Shown: positions 38,001 through 50,070 of the stretch, piece by piece | How positions within the stretch are numbered: position 1 is the stretch's first letter | Layout: the number at the start of each line of letters is the position of its first letter | DNA from: Callipepla californica brunnescens | Lineage: Eukaryota; Chordata; Aves; Galliformes; Odontophoridae | Direction of reading: 5' to 3' | NCBI GenBank assembly: GCA_023055505.1 | Contig: JALIRH010000140.1 | Coordinates: 372,001 to 436,000, forward strand | Length of the DNA: 64,000 nucleotides | Program-made: the position numbers and the translations under genes | Notes under the pieces: generated by a model | Seen by the model: only the letters and a program-made list of their open reading frames with translations | What the model was told of the DNA's origin: nothing | The model's database searches: none

Positions 38001-39372
38001 AGCCAGATTACAGAACAGCTTCCTCAAAATCTAACCTCTTTTCTCATCTACCTGATTAAAGAGAATTTTACCTACAACCAAGTTGCTTCAGAATTACAAT
38101 GCACTGCACTGTTTTACTTTCATCTTAATATATCATACAACTTACTGTGATAATTCTGTGAGCTCCCAAACATGGTGAGTTTAAAAGTGGAATTAACTAC
38201 TGATAATTTAACAAGATACACATGTGAAAATAAGCGTTAAAAGTGTTTTTTTTCCCCTTCTTAACTTATGATCACTACACTTTCATTTACCAAAGCACTG
38301 TAAAAGTGAATTAATAATGGTATTCACCAAAAATTGGTTTATCTAATAATGATGTATATAATGCACAATAAAGAAAAGGCAACCAATGACAAGGCAAAAG
38401 TACTCTAGGAACTGAATTGAATTGTTTGTTTCACAGAAAACTGGAATATCGTGCATGCAAAGAGCTCCACAATTAACTATCTAATTGAAAGTCTTTGTCA
38501 AGAAAGAAATTCATTTTGTTCTGTCTGTAGAAAAGATAAACAGGTCCATATGAATCATTAAAGCACAGTGCAATGTAGTGCTGCTTGGTTCAAGTTGATA
38601 TTCATTATAAATCAACAGCAGAAGCCTTATTCATATACATTCAGTGCAGTTGAATCCAGTGAATATGATATTTCAACGTAGGATACACAGGATATGTTAT
38701 GCAAGTATTCTAAGCAAAACAGATCAGTTTACTTTGCATTCTGTTGAATCCCAGAGAAGATATATACGTACGATCAATAAAGTAAGATTAGCTCTACTCA
38801 GTACCAAGAAATCTTCAATACAACTGTCCAGAAGATTAATATCTGAAGATTATTCCAGCAGGATGACAAAACCCAAGTACCAGATGCCAAGTTGTCAATA
38901 AGAAAAGCAGTATGCTTCCTGAACTATTGCTTTCATTGTTATTGATTCTTGTGAATGAGAAACTTTCACAAATTCATTTAGTCTCATTACATAATGAGCA
39001 CTTGGAATGGATTGATTAACATATCTGTATCTGTTTGATTTGCTGTTATATTTCCCATCATTCACAATACTTTGTAGCCTTCAAAAAAGGTTAATCTCCT
39101 ACCTTTTCTAAAAAGTAGTTCCACACGTTCTGAGTGTACAAAACCTATGCTTATCTATCAACAATACATAGCAGATGGCTTACATGTTATACCATGACTA
39201 AGTTAGCAGATAACTTGTTCCTTAATTAAAAAAAATAACGCTTTGTCTCTTCCTGTGCTCCACGTCATGGAAAGGGCTTTTATTTAAAGAATATATAAGT
39301 AAAAAACTGTATCCTTGGTCTTTATGGTTATTACTTAATTATTAAACTGAAAAGGAATTTAATTATAAAAGC

Positions 39373-39430
39373 TTACATTAACAACAACAACAACAAAACA
39401 ATTACATTAACAACAACAACAACAAAACAA
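39373..39430. repeat. Perfect 29-bp tandem duplication containing (AAC)n
   Basis: Two identical 29-base units (39373-39401 and 39402-39430) begin 'ttacatta' and contain AAC repeats ending 'aaaacaa'. They are followed by an A-rich run to about 39454. Perfect identity suggests a recent slippage-type duplication. Confidence 0.93.
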
Positions 39431-39667
39431 AACAAAAAGAAAAAAAAAAAAAAGGAAAGAAAAGATAAAACGGGAATTAGTCACTTCCTCAATAAAATGC
39501 TTATCTGGTTTACAAGCCAGTAAGCTATTTACACTTGAGATAATACTTCTGTTCACATCAGCGCATTTGATTTTTGGCACATAATCTATTTATGCACCGG
39601 AGGTATAGAAAATGGATGATTTTCCTTTTCATTTACATTTTTACTGTTTTTTTTCTTTTCCTTCTCT

Positions 39668-39709
39668 AAAGAAAAGAAAAGAAAAAAAAGACTGAGTTTT
39701 CTTTTCTTT
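39668..39709. repeat. Inverted repeat, 13-bp arms
   Basis: 'aaagaaaagaaaa' (39668-39680) is the exact complement of 'ttttcttttcttt' (39697-39709). The low-complexity purine/pyrimidine arms make chance likely. Confidence 0.8.
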
Positions 39710-40539
39710 ATATTAGTCTTTAAGTAATTATATAGATACAGCATGCATTTTGAAAGTTGTTTGCTCCAGCATACTGTAATATTGCTTACTCTAGCAATCC
39801 TCAGTCAGTAGTACTTTATTAGTAGTGAGTAAACAGTGTGTAAACAACTTTAGGAAAAGCCTCCTAGGCACCAAAATATTATTAAAACAATTTACAACAA
39901 GACATTTAACAAGCAGAAACCACCAGCACCAGCCCCAGGATGTGTTTTATATGGTGTTTAATACAGTCTGTCTAAAAGGTAAGAAAATTTGCTTCAAAAG
40001 AAATAAATACAATCACTTTAAAAAAAAATGTCATCCTGCATTTACTGGCAAACATTACCCAAAGAAATTTTAAAATTACTCTTCACAGAAATATTTATTT
40101 TATGAACACTTCTGTATTTACATTACTTACTATTTTGAAAGTGTTCTGTCTGAAGTACTTATGCAGCAAGATACCGTGTATCTCAGTAATGCCTAATAGC
40201 ATCTTCACATATCTCGTATACAAAGAAGCACTTTTACAGACTTCATTTATGTTTATATATTTTAATCATGTAAAAGAGTCTTACTGACAGGATTGTTCAT
40301 AAGCATAGGAAGAAAAGAAAGGGGCAAGATAAGAATTTTATTCAAGTATTAAGGAAGCAATAGTCGTATTTATAGTCATATATATAGTCATCTTAGAACT
40401 AAAAAGACCTATAAAACCTATTTCATACTTACCTGGGAACCTACGGTCTGCCAGCCCAGGAAACTGAATAGAATGCAATAGAACAGAACAGAACTGCCTG
40501 ACTTCTTCAGGGTAACCAAAATTAAAAGAAATGCACCTT

Positions 40540-40835
40540 GAACACTGACAGGCACGAGACAACTGCCACCTCTCTAGGAAGCCTGTTATAGTGTTCAAAC
40601 CCTCTTACAGTAAAGAATTTTTTTCCTAACGTCCATACCCTGATGCAGTTTTGTGCTATTTGTGTCCCACCATCAGTACCCAAGAGCACAGCCCACCACC
40701 TCCACTGCTTACTCTCCTCTTGGAGAGAACAGATATTGATATACTGTCTACCTTTCTGCTCCCTTCATCAAAACTCTTAAGTTTACATCTCATGACTGTT
40801 GCACAAAGATATCTAGTCCCTTGACAAACAGAGAA
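40540..40835 (-). mobile_element. CR1 LINE fragment 13 (diverged, minus strand)
   Basis: It retains the complement of the conserved ORF2 end: 'ctctctaggaagcctgttatagtgttcaaaccctcttacagtaaagaattt' near 40570-40620, where family members have a 'gggcagcctgttccagtg..cacc' block. The 'cctaacgtccataccctgatgcag' block follows near 40625. The right part to about 40835 is weaker. It is an old copy, and the 3' terminal repeat was not found. Confidence 0.72.
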
Positions 40836-41791
40836 AATAAAAACATCAACACTTCTTGAAAAACAGTTTCATATCATAACTTGAATATATTGCTGCTAGT
40901 ATGTATCAACCTTGTTCTGTTAAAGACAATGGAAAATAATTTGAAATCTTACAGAGTATGAAGCTTAATGAAGTTGTTTTTGAATGTGATCCAAAAGATT
41001 AAATCTACAAGCAGGAAGATGAAAGGATTTTTTTTTTAATCCAAGTATAATTTCTTCTCATAATTCTAACGATTGCAGTGCTATCAAGTTGCATTTCTAA
41101 AGTTTTGCTGTTTTTTGTTTTTTGTTTTTTTTTAATATTATGTACAATTATTATTTCTTATCACTATGACTTGCAGCAAATAGGTCACGCTGCTAACTTT
41201 TATTCAGGTCTCATTCTCAAAAAAAGAAAATAAGAAATATCCAAGTACAACCATGCTTAATTTTTTAAGGCACAGATTTCAAGGTCTGTAGTCTTACTGC
41301 TTCTGCTTAAGTTTCAGTAAAGCTTTAAATTACCCCTCTAAAGCAAGCAGAACATAAACATAGATCTAAGTGCCTTGATGATGAGAAAACTGTTCCACTG
41401 TGGATAGTTTTCTCTCTTAAAGTCCTGATAATGATGCCTTCTTGTAAAGATACAATAACTATGGTGCTTACTGAAAAAAAGTGTGTGAATACTAGTTGCT
41501 CTGTATTATTACTGATCTCTTGTAATAAGAAAAGCTACCCTTTTCTGTCTGTTTTCCTTACAAGACCAACAAAAGCAGTTTCCCTTTCTCCATTTTCATT
41601 CCAGATGCAGGCTGTTGATGGGAAGTGTCTAGCTGGAAGGGGAAATTATAACCACTGTTCACTCCAATTCTGCATTGACCCCCATTCCATCCAATCCTTT
41701 CACAAGAAAGACCTTGCATTTCTTGAAGACCATATCAATGAAATTACACATCTACTTGGAAATTCCTGATATATAAATAATCCCACAAATC

Positions 41792-41793
41792 GA

Positions 41794-41873
<80 letters not shown>
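41792..41873. repeat. (GAAA)n microsatellite, about 20 uninterrupted units
   Basis: The tetranucleotide repeat runs without interruption from 41792 to about 41872. This is long enough to be polymorphic. On the minus strand it gives a Phe/Leu/Ser low-complexity frame that is an artefact. Confidence 0.98.
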
Positions 41874-41874
<1 letters not shown>

Positions 41875-42950
41875 GGAACTATGAAACCCTGCATGTGTCC
41901 ACTGCAGTCAGTACTGCATGCATTAGATAGCAGAATTGTATTTGAATGAGTAACAGAAGCTGTTTAACCTTTTCCTGAAGAAAGAACATCTATTTTGAGG
42001 AGATTTCAGGAAGGCACCAGTCACTGTTGGAGATACTAGGCATACACAACATTAGCTACCAAAAAGCAAACTATATAGCCATTTATAGACCACAGAAATA
42101 TACATCACTTAAGGAGGTACAGAATAGTTCAGGGGCAGTTTGAGTGGTCATGTTCTGAGGAGATAATTCCAGTATAAATCATGTTAAAATCTGTTGCTCA
42201 ATCTATTCATAAAGAAACTAACAGATGGCTATGAACTGACAGACACAGGGACTTTTTCATTTTTTTAATCATTTATAATTTAAGTACAATAGTTTGACAG
42301 TAGGTTTTACAATAAAATATACTTGTCATATTTGTAATTTCAGGGCTGTCCACTGCTACCTGTACATTTACTAAACATGTTGCACATTATTTACAATTAT
42401 TTACAACATTGAGAAATTGTGCAGATTTACATTTTACTGTTTCACTTAGTGGTACTTGATCTAATTTTGATATTATTCAAGGATAATGAGTGTTGTCCTT
42501 TTAAAATTCAAATCTAGACCATTTTGTTTATAGTACTGAGTATTAGAAAAAAAGTAAAGATATTGCTTTATTAACAAATACTATCATATGTTCAATTTGA
42601 TCTAAATGATATATAAAAACAACTATAAAGAGCAAAAAAGAAAATCCAACAGATTAGCAGATTATTGAGTTAGCTGAGCATTGAGATATTTTTCAATTAT
42701 TATTCAATTATTCAAACTTTTTTTTTGAAGGCAGCAGATACTTCATTTGCCATTTTTATCTTAAACATTTTGAAAATATAAGTAAAAAGAGTAAATATCA
42801 CAAAGTTTACTTAAAATTTCAGCTGTCAACTATGGAAAAAAAATCTCCCAAATAAGAAAATGAATTGAGGAATTTTATTTATTTCACTTAATATGGTATC
42901 AATTACCTTATTTTTTTAGCAACTAAGCATTTTTTATTTAGCATATGAGA

Positions 42951-42968
42951 GAAAGAGAATTCTCTTTC
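42951..42968. repeat. Perfect 18-bp palindrome
   Basis: 'gaaagagaattctctttc' equals its own reverse complement, centred on an EcoRI-like GAATTC. Confidence 0.9.
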
Positions 42969-43042
42969 AAACAATGAGAACTAATAAGATTCTAGCACAT
43001 CAGTTTCATGCATGGAGTGAAAGCTTTAAGAGAGATAACAGA

Positions 43043-43060
43043 TTTTTTTTTTTTTTTTTT
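43043..43060. repeat. T18 homopolymer
   Basis: Eighteen consecutive T on the plus strand. Confidence 0.93.
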
Positions 43061-43608
43061 AATCTTATAATCCAGCCATAACATCTAGAGCACTATGTCT
43101 ACCATAGGAATCAAAATATATTCTAATCGCAGAGGAAATAATCACCCACTAGGATTCAGCTCATACCACCAGAAAGAATACTTCTACAATAATAGGTTGT
43201 AGTGAGCCAATTATATCACACAGCACACTTGGCTCAGTTTCATCTATATTTTCATATTAAAATAGGCACTAGTTGCAGTGTCTTGATATATGCAGTCCCT
43301 TGGTACTTCTTCACTGTACATTCCACAGACTGTCAAGTACCACATCAGGCTTTTGATTTGCTCCAGGCACTGGCTCATAGCAAATGACCGCAAAAGTGAA
43401 GAGAAAAACGTCAGCAACATTTTTATCTAAATCTGAAACAGGAAGGGTAATGAAATATATATTGTCACTGATGCAAACCAGGAGAATCTCTATGAACTTG
43501 ATTTTCAAAGAGAAAAGAAAGTCCTATACTGCTCACTAAATTGATGACTGGGAAGAGAAAATCTATTTAAAATTCATGTCCCACGCAGTCAATCAAGTCA
43601 CTGACCTC

Positions 43609-43631
43609 AAAAGAGGGTAATACCCTCTTTT
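43609..43631. repeat. Hairpin-like inverted repeat, 11-bp arms with a 1-base centre
   Basis: 'aaaagagggta' (43609-43619) is the exact complement of 'taccctctttt' (43621-43631). More T follow. It resembles a bacterial terminator, but in this eukaryotic context no such role is implied. Confidence 0.9.
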
Positions 43632-43990
43632 TTTAAGCAGAAAATGAATTTTAAGAGCATCACCGAACTGTGAATTTCATTTTTCCTTGTCTTAGATATC
43701 CCAACAGGCTCCAGAATTGAACTATGCAGTACAAAACATATGCATGTATACATACATTCATCCGTCTTCTCTTACAAATCTGACTGTCTAGGAGACTGAA
43801 TAAATTGATCCTTTCTCAGCATCTCATTTTCCCTTCTAGGTTAACTTGTGTCACACACTGAATGTTCACTCATTTGTATTACAGCTCATAGTTATTAGGC
43901 AGTACAGTCAATACTTTTAAAAATATTGGTGTATCAGAGAATTTGAAGTGTTATGAAAAAGTTTTTGAAAGGATGGCAGGTACTTCAGAC

Positions 43991-44012
43991 AAAAAAAAAA
44001 AAAAAAAAAAAA
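43991..44012. repeat. A22 homopolymer
   Basis: Twenty-two consecutive A following 'acttcagac'. Confidence 0.93.
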
Positions 44013-44153
44013 GATATATCTGTTGAATGACACAGTGTTAACCACAAAATAAAATTTAGATGTTATCTGGTAAAATTAATAAGTGCAAACAATAGCCATT
44101 CTGTTCTCTTTTCTTCTTATTATTTTTTTTAACTAGAACGTATCATTTCCATT

Positions 44154-44188
44154 AGTTAAGATTATCTATTGTCCAGATAATCTTAACT
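44154..44188. repeat. Perfect 14-bp stem / 7-base loop inverted repeat
   Basis: 'agttaagattatct' (44154-44167) is the exact complement of 'agataatcttaact' (44175-44188), with loop 'attgtcc'. The 11-mer 'tgtccagataa' occurs at 44170-44180 and again at 44189-44199, so the right arm is also part of a direct repeat. No transcript evidence can be read from sequence. Confidence 0.92.
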
Positions 44189-47100
44189 GTCCAGATAACT
44201 GTTGGCTGGGAATGGGATATATTTCACCAAAATATAGCAGTTTATGATTCTAGCCGTGAACCACATCACATGATTCTTGAAGCTTCATCATTGTGTTGTT
44301 TCCCTATTTGTGCTTATGTTTGTGAAGGCAAAAATGCATAACATTTACTAATTTAATTCCAAATGCACCATTATTTGAAGCATAATGCTTGTGTAGGTAA
44401 AGAATGTGTCCCTTTAAAAAACACTCACTGACTTTCTTCCTTTTCTACATTATATCTTCAGCCTTTGAACCCTTAAAAATACATCTATGTGTTCATGCAA
44501 ATACATGAATGTCTTCACATACTTACACTTCATAGCAAATTAAAAGATACTCAATTCCAAATCCGACATTCAGCCAGATTTATTTAGTCTTTACTTAGAA
44601 GTCACAATTCATTCTGTGATTACAAGGAGAATGTAATCACTGACTCAATGTCATTTAAGACATAATACAATGTATAATGAAGACTTTCATAACAAAAAAA
44701 TAAGAAAAAATCTGATACACTGTCATTTAGTAGGATAATTTTTTAGAATACATACTGCTGATATGAGTATTTCTACTAGAGGACTACTTCTGATTATAGT
44801 TAAAAGACTGTAACTTCACAGAAGTTATGACAAAACCAGATTTGAATGGAAGACTAACAGGCCACAACATATCTGTCCTTCCATTTATTTTTTGCTGCCA
44901 AAGTACATCTTAAACATAATCTCTTAACTACAATAACAATTTAAATAGAAGATGACATTTTACAAAGAAAGCTAATAGATATTTAAAGGTAGACTGCTTA
45001 GAAATGTACAAGTGTCTAATTAAAGTGGGATAAGTAAGAACATATACAGCCTTAATGTTGAGTTATTGGAATTTTCACCAACTGTACTTTTGCAGCATTA
45101 GCATATCATTTTTTTCTGAAAAAAGCAAACAAACAACAAACAGTATAAATAGTATGGGTTTATGAAAGAAAGTAAGTAACATACATTTTTCACTGAATAA
45201 TATTTAAAGGGTTATTTTAATCAGACTGTTTTACATGACAAAGAAAAGTTGTCTGCTCTCACACATGGCAGATCTTTGTGCAAGGCAGGGACAAAAGGAA
45301 GGAACACACTTTCTCCAGGGATCCTGGGAAGAATGCTCTCCATACACTTGAGAAAAGATATGCAATACATTTTTATCATCATTACAGGCTTTTGGAGAGA
45401 TTTCTTCCATGTCCGATTTCGTGGACCAACTACTTATGAACAGCTGAAAAGAGGTGGCATCTGAAAATAGTTCGCACACTTTAGGACTTTAGGACTGCTC
45501 TGCAAGGTGAAGGATTGTATACGTAATAGAGAGAGTCACCTCAGAAGTACATTCCTAATGTAACTTGCAATGCTTACAGGTACATGAAATCCCTTTGAGA
45601 GGACAAAGCAACATTTAGTCTTAACACAACATAGAAAAAGATGTTGTTGAACTAACATGTTTAAAAAATATCTGATTTCTTCTTCTACCATGAGCCTCCC
45701 AAGCCCAACAAAACTGTCATATGCACCTCACAGAAGACAGGTATTTGATTTTCAATAGATATTTTAATCAATATTCAATTTTCAATAGAATTTCATATTT
45801 ATTACCTTTACATTTTAGTAAGGGCTAGCAGAGTGTTTTTTATTGCCTTAGTTCTAAGTAATTATTCACAAGTCCTCTTAAAACTATATGTGTTGTGATC
45901 AACTACAATTAGACACATTATAATTAATTCTATAAATTTATAAAAATTTTAAAAGGTATACAGATGTCTTTACAAATATATTTAGATCTCTTGGTCAAGG
46001 AGAGAATATCCAATTTCATTGGCTTTCTTGAGGTTTTTCTTATCATTCAGATTGAAACAATGTAAGCTTAAGATCAGTTCAAAAATGTTCTCATATTATT
46101 CTAGAGTTATTTGCATATGTTTTCATCTACTGTTGGAAATAAAAAGAATGTCAACTTTATTCTATGAATGATAAATTCATGACTAGAACACTTTCTGTTC
46201 TTCACCCATATCATACCATTTTTCATATGCCTTACCCTTGCTTTATATATGCCTTACTGAACTCAGAGCTACTTAATCATAAGAATGAAAATCATTATGA
46301 AGAGCTTAAAAGACTGATATTCCAAGCTATTCACCTTTAGAAAGATACATGTTCAGTCTGTATTTAAAAATAAAAAGAAAATGGTGAAATACTGCCTTTA
46401 AATTTTCATGCAGTAATTTTCTTACACTAGGAGGTGTTTGGGGATGAGCTGTCACACTGATTCTATCAAGTGCCTTGCACTGTGGCACAGTGAACTGCCT
46501 GGGCATGGAGATGCTAACTAGGACCCATATGTTATGCAGACCATATACTGATTCTCTCACAGAAATTAATTTCATCTCACTGAAAGAGTGGAGAAAACAT
46601 GCAATTTGGCTGCTTGATAGCAAAACCACAAGGCACATCATCCACACTACCTCATGCAGCCTTACTACAGAGTAAGTGAGCAACTCAGACTACTTCAGCT
46701 GACTCTGCAAGGATTATCTCCTGGCTCACACAGTATTGTTGATGTCTTTAGTCTTTTTGGACTTGACAGGTCATGTCTATGCTGAACTTCATCTTGAAAG
46801 CCCCATGTCATAATACTTATAATCTACTGATTAGCATTCTCCAAACCTCCAGCCCCTGTAAAATTATTCCTTATCTGTACATACTGTTATATTGGAAAGT
46901 AATTAGTCCTGTCTTCTCTTCATTGACTCCTATTCCTAGATCTCACTACAGAAAAGGACTGGAAAATCTATTCTAACTCCCCAGATGGTGTAATGTGAAC
47001 CAGAAACTCCTTCACAACCCTCCAAAAATCCCAGACCAGTGCAGTTTCTCGACTCCAGGCCTAGCAGTCGCTAACAAAGGTCTACAAGCTTGTCTGAGCT

Positions 47101-47619
47101 TTCTTCAAGAGTCGTATCAACAGGAGTCAAAGCAGCAAACGTACTCTCTTGATATTATCTAGAGATGCTCAGTACACTCATCTCCTTGGGAAAATGCTCT
47201 TACCACAATGTCATGCAGCTGCTGTGTGCACCAAGGACACAAGAGCACTAGTGCCTTATCAGTGAGCAAAGTCTTCTCAGTAGGCCACAATCTCGGTTGC
47301 AGCTGGAAGGGTTCTAACAAGAATGAGCAAACAGAGTCAAAGGAAGAGGGCTAGTGGAGCTACTGCAAAAGACACCTTACTGCCAGTGCTTCCCTGACAT
47401 GTCAAAATAGCTTATTTTGACCAAATAATCATCCCTTTTCCAACTGTGAAGACGTCCTGAAATCATTTTGGAAGCTGTAACTGTATTACCTTTAGAAAGA
47501 GATCCATATTGTTTGCAGACAGAATGCTACATTTAGGGAGACGTATCTACAGTGTTTGGTATTATTTAGAATAGTAAATAAACAGAACTGTCCACGTGTT
47601 GAGAGTTCAGAAGTACACT

Positions 47620-47645
47620 TTTGTTGTTGTTGTTGTTGTTTTGTT
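47620..47645. repeat. (TTG)n microsatellite
   Basis: About seven perfect TTG units, then TTTTG. Confidence 0.92.
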
Positions 47646-48274
47646 GTTTTCCTTTTTTTTGTAAGTGAATACACCTAGATTTGTTCTATGCTTGCTAAAG
47701 AAACTGTTCCAGCAAATTGATAAAAAGGAGCAGAACTGTTATTTTAGTACAGGTACACAATTCAAGTACGAATGCATAAATCAGCTAATACTGTTCTCAC
47801 AACTTTAAATTATTCAGCCACTTTATTGCCAAGAAGCACAGGAGAAATGTTTTATTTCATTAACAGTTCTGTTCTATATTAACCCTGTCTGTATCACAAA
47901 AATCCTGAAAAGAGCTACAAGATCATCTTGATGCTATTAGCTTATTTAGTATTAGTGTAAATCCAATAAAAATGTAGCTGTATAAATTTGAAGTGAAAAA
48001 TAATAATGAATCGAAGGGACCTTAATAGTTTAGGTGACCCTGGTATTTAAAAAATATTAAATTAACCTCTTCCAATTAAAACTCTGCTCATTAAACGTAG
48101 AACACAAGAATAAACTGTGAGCTTTTCACTGCGTATCAGTTAAGAAACACTGAGACAACTTTCATATTGATGTCCTTCATATTGACAGTGTCTAATACCA
48201 TTAAACTTTATTCACAGTGTTTATAGAGGATGACCTCATTTACGAGAACTAATAAAAAGCTCTAAGAACTTAGA

Positions 48275-48298
48275 GCAGTATTAATTGCAGTATTAATT
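48275..48298. repeat. Perfect 12-bp tandem duplication
   Basis: 'gcagtattaatt' occurs twice in succession. Confidence 0.92.
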
Positions 48299-49169
48299 AT
48301 CTTTTTTCTCTAGTTCAACCATTACTACTGTAGTCTTTTCATACTCAAAACAGAATCAGACCATTAACTCCAGTGATATTCTCAGGGAAAAAGAAAGGAA
48401 AAAATGCAAAATTCATCATGACAATATAGCTGCAAGTAATCAATACTTCAGTGGTAAAATTAGCACACTAGTTACTGCTTGCTGGTATAACTAAACAGAA
48501 ATACTAGTAAAGAGACCAAGAGTGACTTGAGTATACAAATAAGGGCAGTCCATGGATCTACACACTGTGGCAGTAAGTAATGTTCAGAGTGCTCCAAAAT
48601 GTAAAATAGAAAGGTGTCAAGTCAGGTTTAATTCAGGCACTGCGATCAGTGTGGACAGCACTGATTTGCCTACTGAACCATGAATCAGAAACTCCTTCCT
48701 AACAGTCATTAATCTGTGCTTCTTCATTACATCATGTAAGTGACACCTGTTAATATAAAGAAATAAATTCAGCAATGGAAATCCTTATACTCTTCTTCAT
48801 GAATCCTTCATGAGGGGAAAATAAAAGATCTTCATTGATGTAAATATTTGTTAGATGGTTGAAAGGCAGCTAATCTTTTTAAGAAAGTTCAGCTAATCTT
48901 AAAATGAGACTGGTCAATTATGTTCACAGGAGGGGGGATTAAATGGTGCTACACACATACCCCTCTGTGTTCACTGATGTTATGACAGTGTCTTACGTTC
49001 AAGTCTTTTACTAAAACCTGGCACTGTAATTTTTTTCTTGGTTTCCAATCATTAATATTCTTATTATTTTTATTTACAGTAATCAGACACATAATAAGAA
49101 AATCTTCACAGTTTATCTTGTTATTGTCCAGTCTTATTTCCAAGATAATTCACATTCTGATATTTTTTC

Positions 49170-49262
49170 TTCATTTTGTTTTTTGTTTTTTAATTTTTGT
49201 TAATTTGCTCTTTTTCTTTCTTCTTTTTTTTTTTTCCTGTTGTTTGTTTGTTTTGTCTTTTC
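49170..49262. repeat. T-rich low-complexity tract
   Basis: Mixed T runs with G and C interruptions, including a T-run of about 14 and (GTTT)n. Confidence 0.85.
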
Positions 49263-50044
49263 TATTTACACTGCATTAGAACGACATCTGTTTGGGCAGA
49301 CTTGGAGTTTGTTTTACTAAAATAGATGTGCACTAATTGATTAAAAAAATAAAAAGAATTTTAAAGCTATGCATGGCCAAGCAGGATAACTACTTTATTA
49401 ACAATGGATTTCTAACTTCAAATATTTTCATAGTTGAAATAGCAAAGTATTAGAAATGGACACTGAGACTGCAGTGTTAGCATACTGTAGTAAACGGACA
49501 CATTAAAATATTTTTCTGTTTCATTAACTTAGCACAGCAATCTATATAGAACCTACTTATGCTTTACTCAATATATTTTGAAATATGGTTGATATTTAGA
49601 AAGTAAGGTTTTTAATAAATGAGCACTGTGTCCTAATTTATATATTTTTACAAACTAGCATACTGTCTGCTATAACAATAATAATACACATTCTGGAACC
49701 AAAGATTCCAGAAAAGGAAGTTAAGAGTTCATAACAAAAGTTAGCATTGGGAGAGGAGAAAGTGTTCAGAACATAGAAGAAAGGAAAATGCATTTCTTTC
49801 TTCTTTCCTGCAGCTCAGTACTCCCATTTTAAATTATTCTGAACACCTTGTCTTCCGCATAATAAATCTATCCTGAGGTAATGAATACAGACTTTACTCT
49901 GAACTGTGGGCTTTCTTTGGACTTCTCTAGGTAGTAAATATGATTAATGAAAGAATAATATTTTTAAGTAAAATCAGGTGGAAAGCAGTATCAACCTCTA
50001 CATTAACTGGTCTTAGAAGTGAAGTGACAACAGCACAATGAACT

Positions 50045-50070
50045 AAAAAAAAAAAAAAAAAAAAAAAAAA
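50045..50070. repeat. A26 homopolymer
   Basis: Twenty-six consecutive A after 'aact'. Confidence 0.93.

Larger units (their letters stand above)
30601..40539. other. About 10 kb without recognisable genes or large interspersed repeats
   Basis: Uniformly AT-rich sequence. Small simple repeats are listed separately. Open frames stay under about 95 codons. The pair of overlapping frames at 37600-37939 (91 codons minus, 80 codons plus) lies in a slightly GC-richer patch and has no recognised domain. Confidence 0.5.

Noticed and set aside
41700..41894. Minus-strand frame of repeated FLSF residues
   Set aside because: It is a translation of the GAAA microsatellite.
43609..43640. Bacterial-style intrinsic terminator (hairpin plus T-run)
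   Set aside because: The window is vertebrate nuclear DNA, so such a terminator has no role here; kept only as an inverted repeat.
46327..46683. 118-codon minus-strand open frame with a hydrophobic N-terminal part that looks like a signal peptide
   Set aside because: No domain, no cysteine pattern, no splice or promoter context; likely chance.
48655..48725. Possible minus-strand CR1 end ('actccttcctaacagtcatt')
   Set aside because: The similarity is short and no other CR1 blocks flank it.
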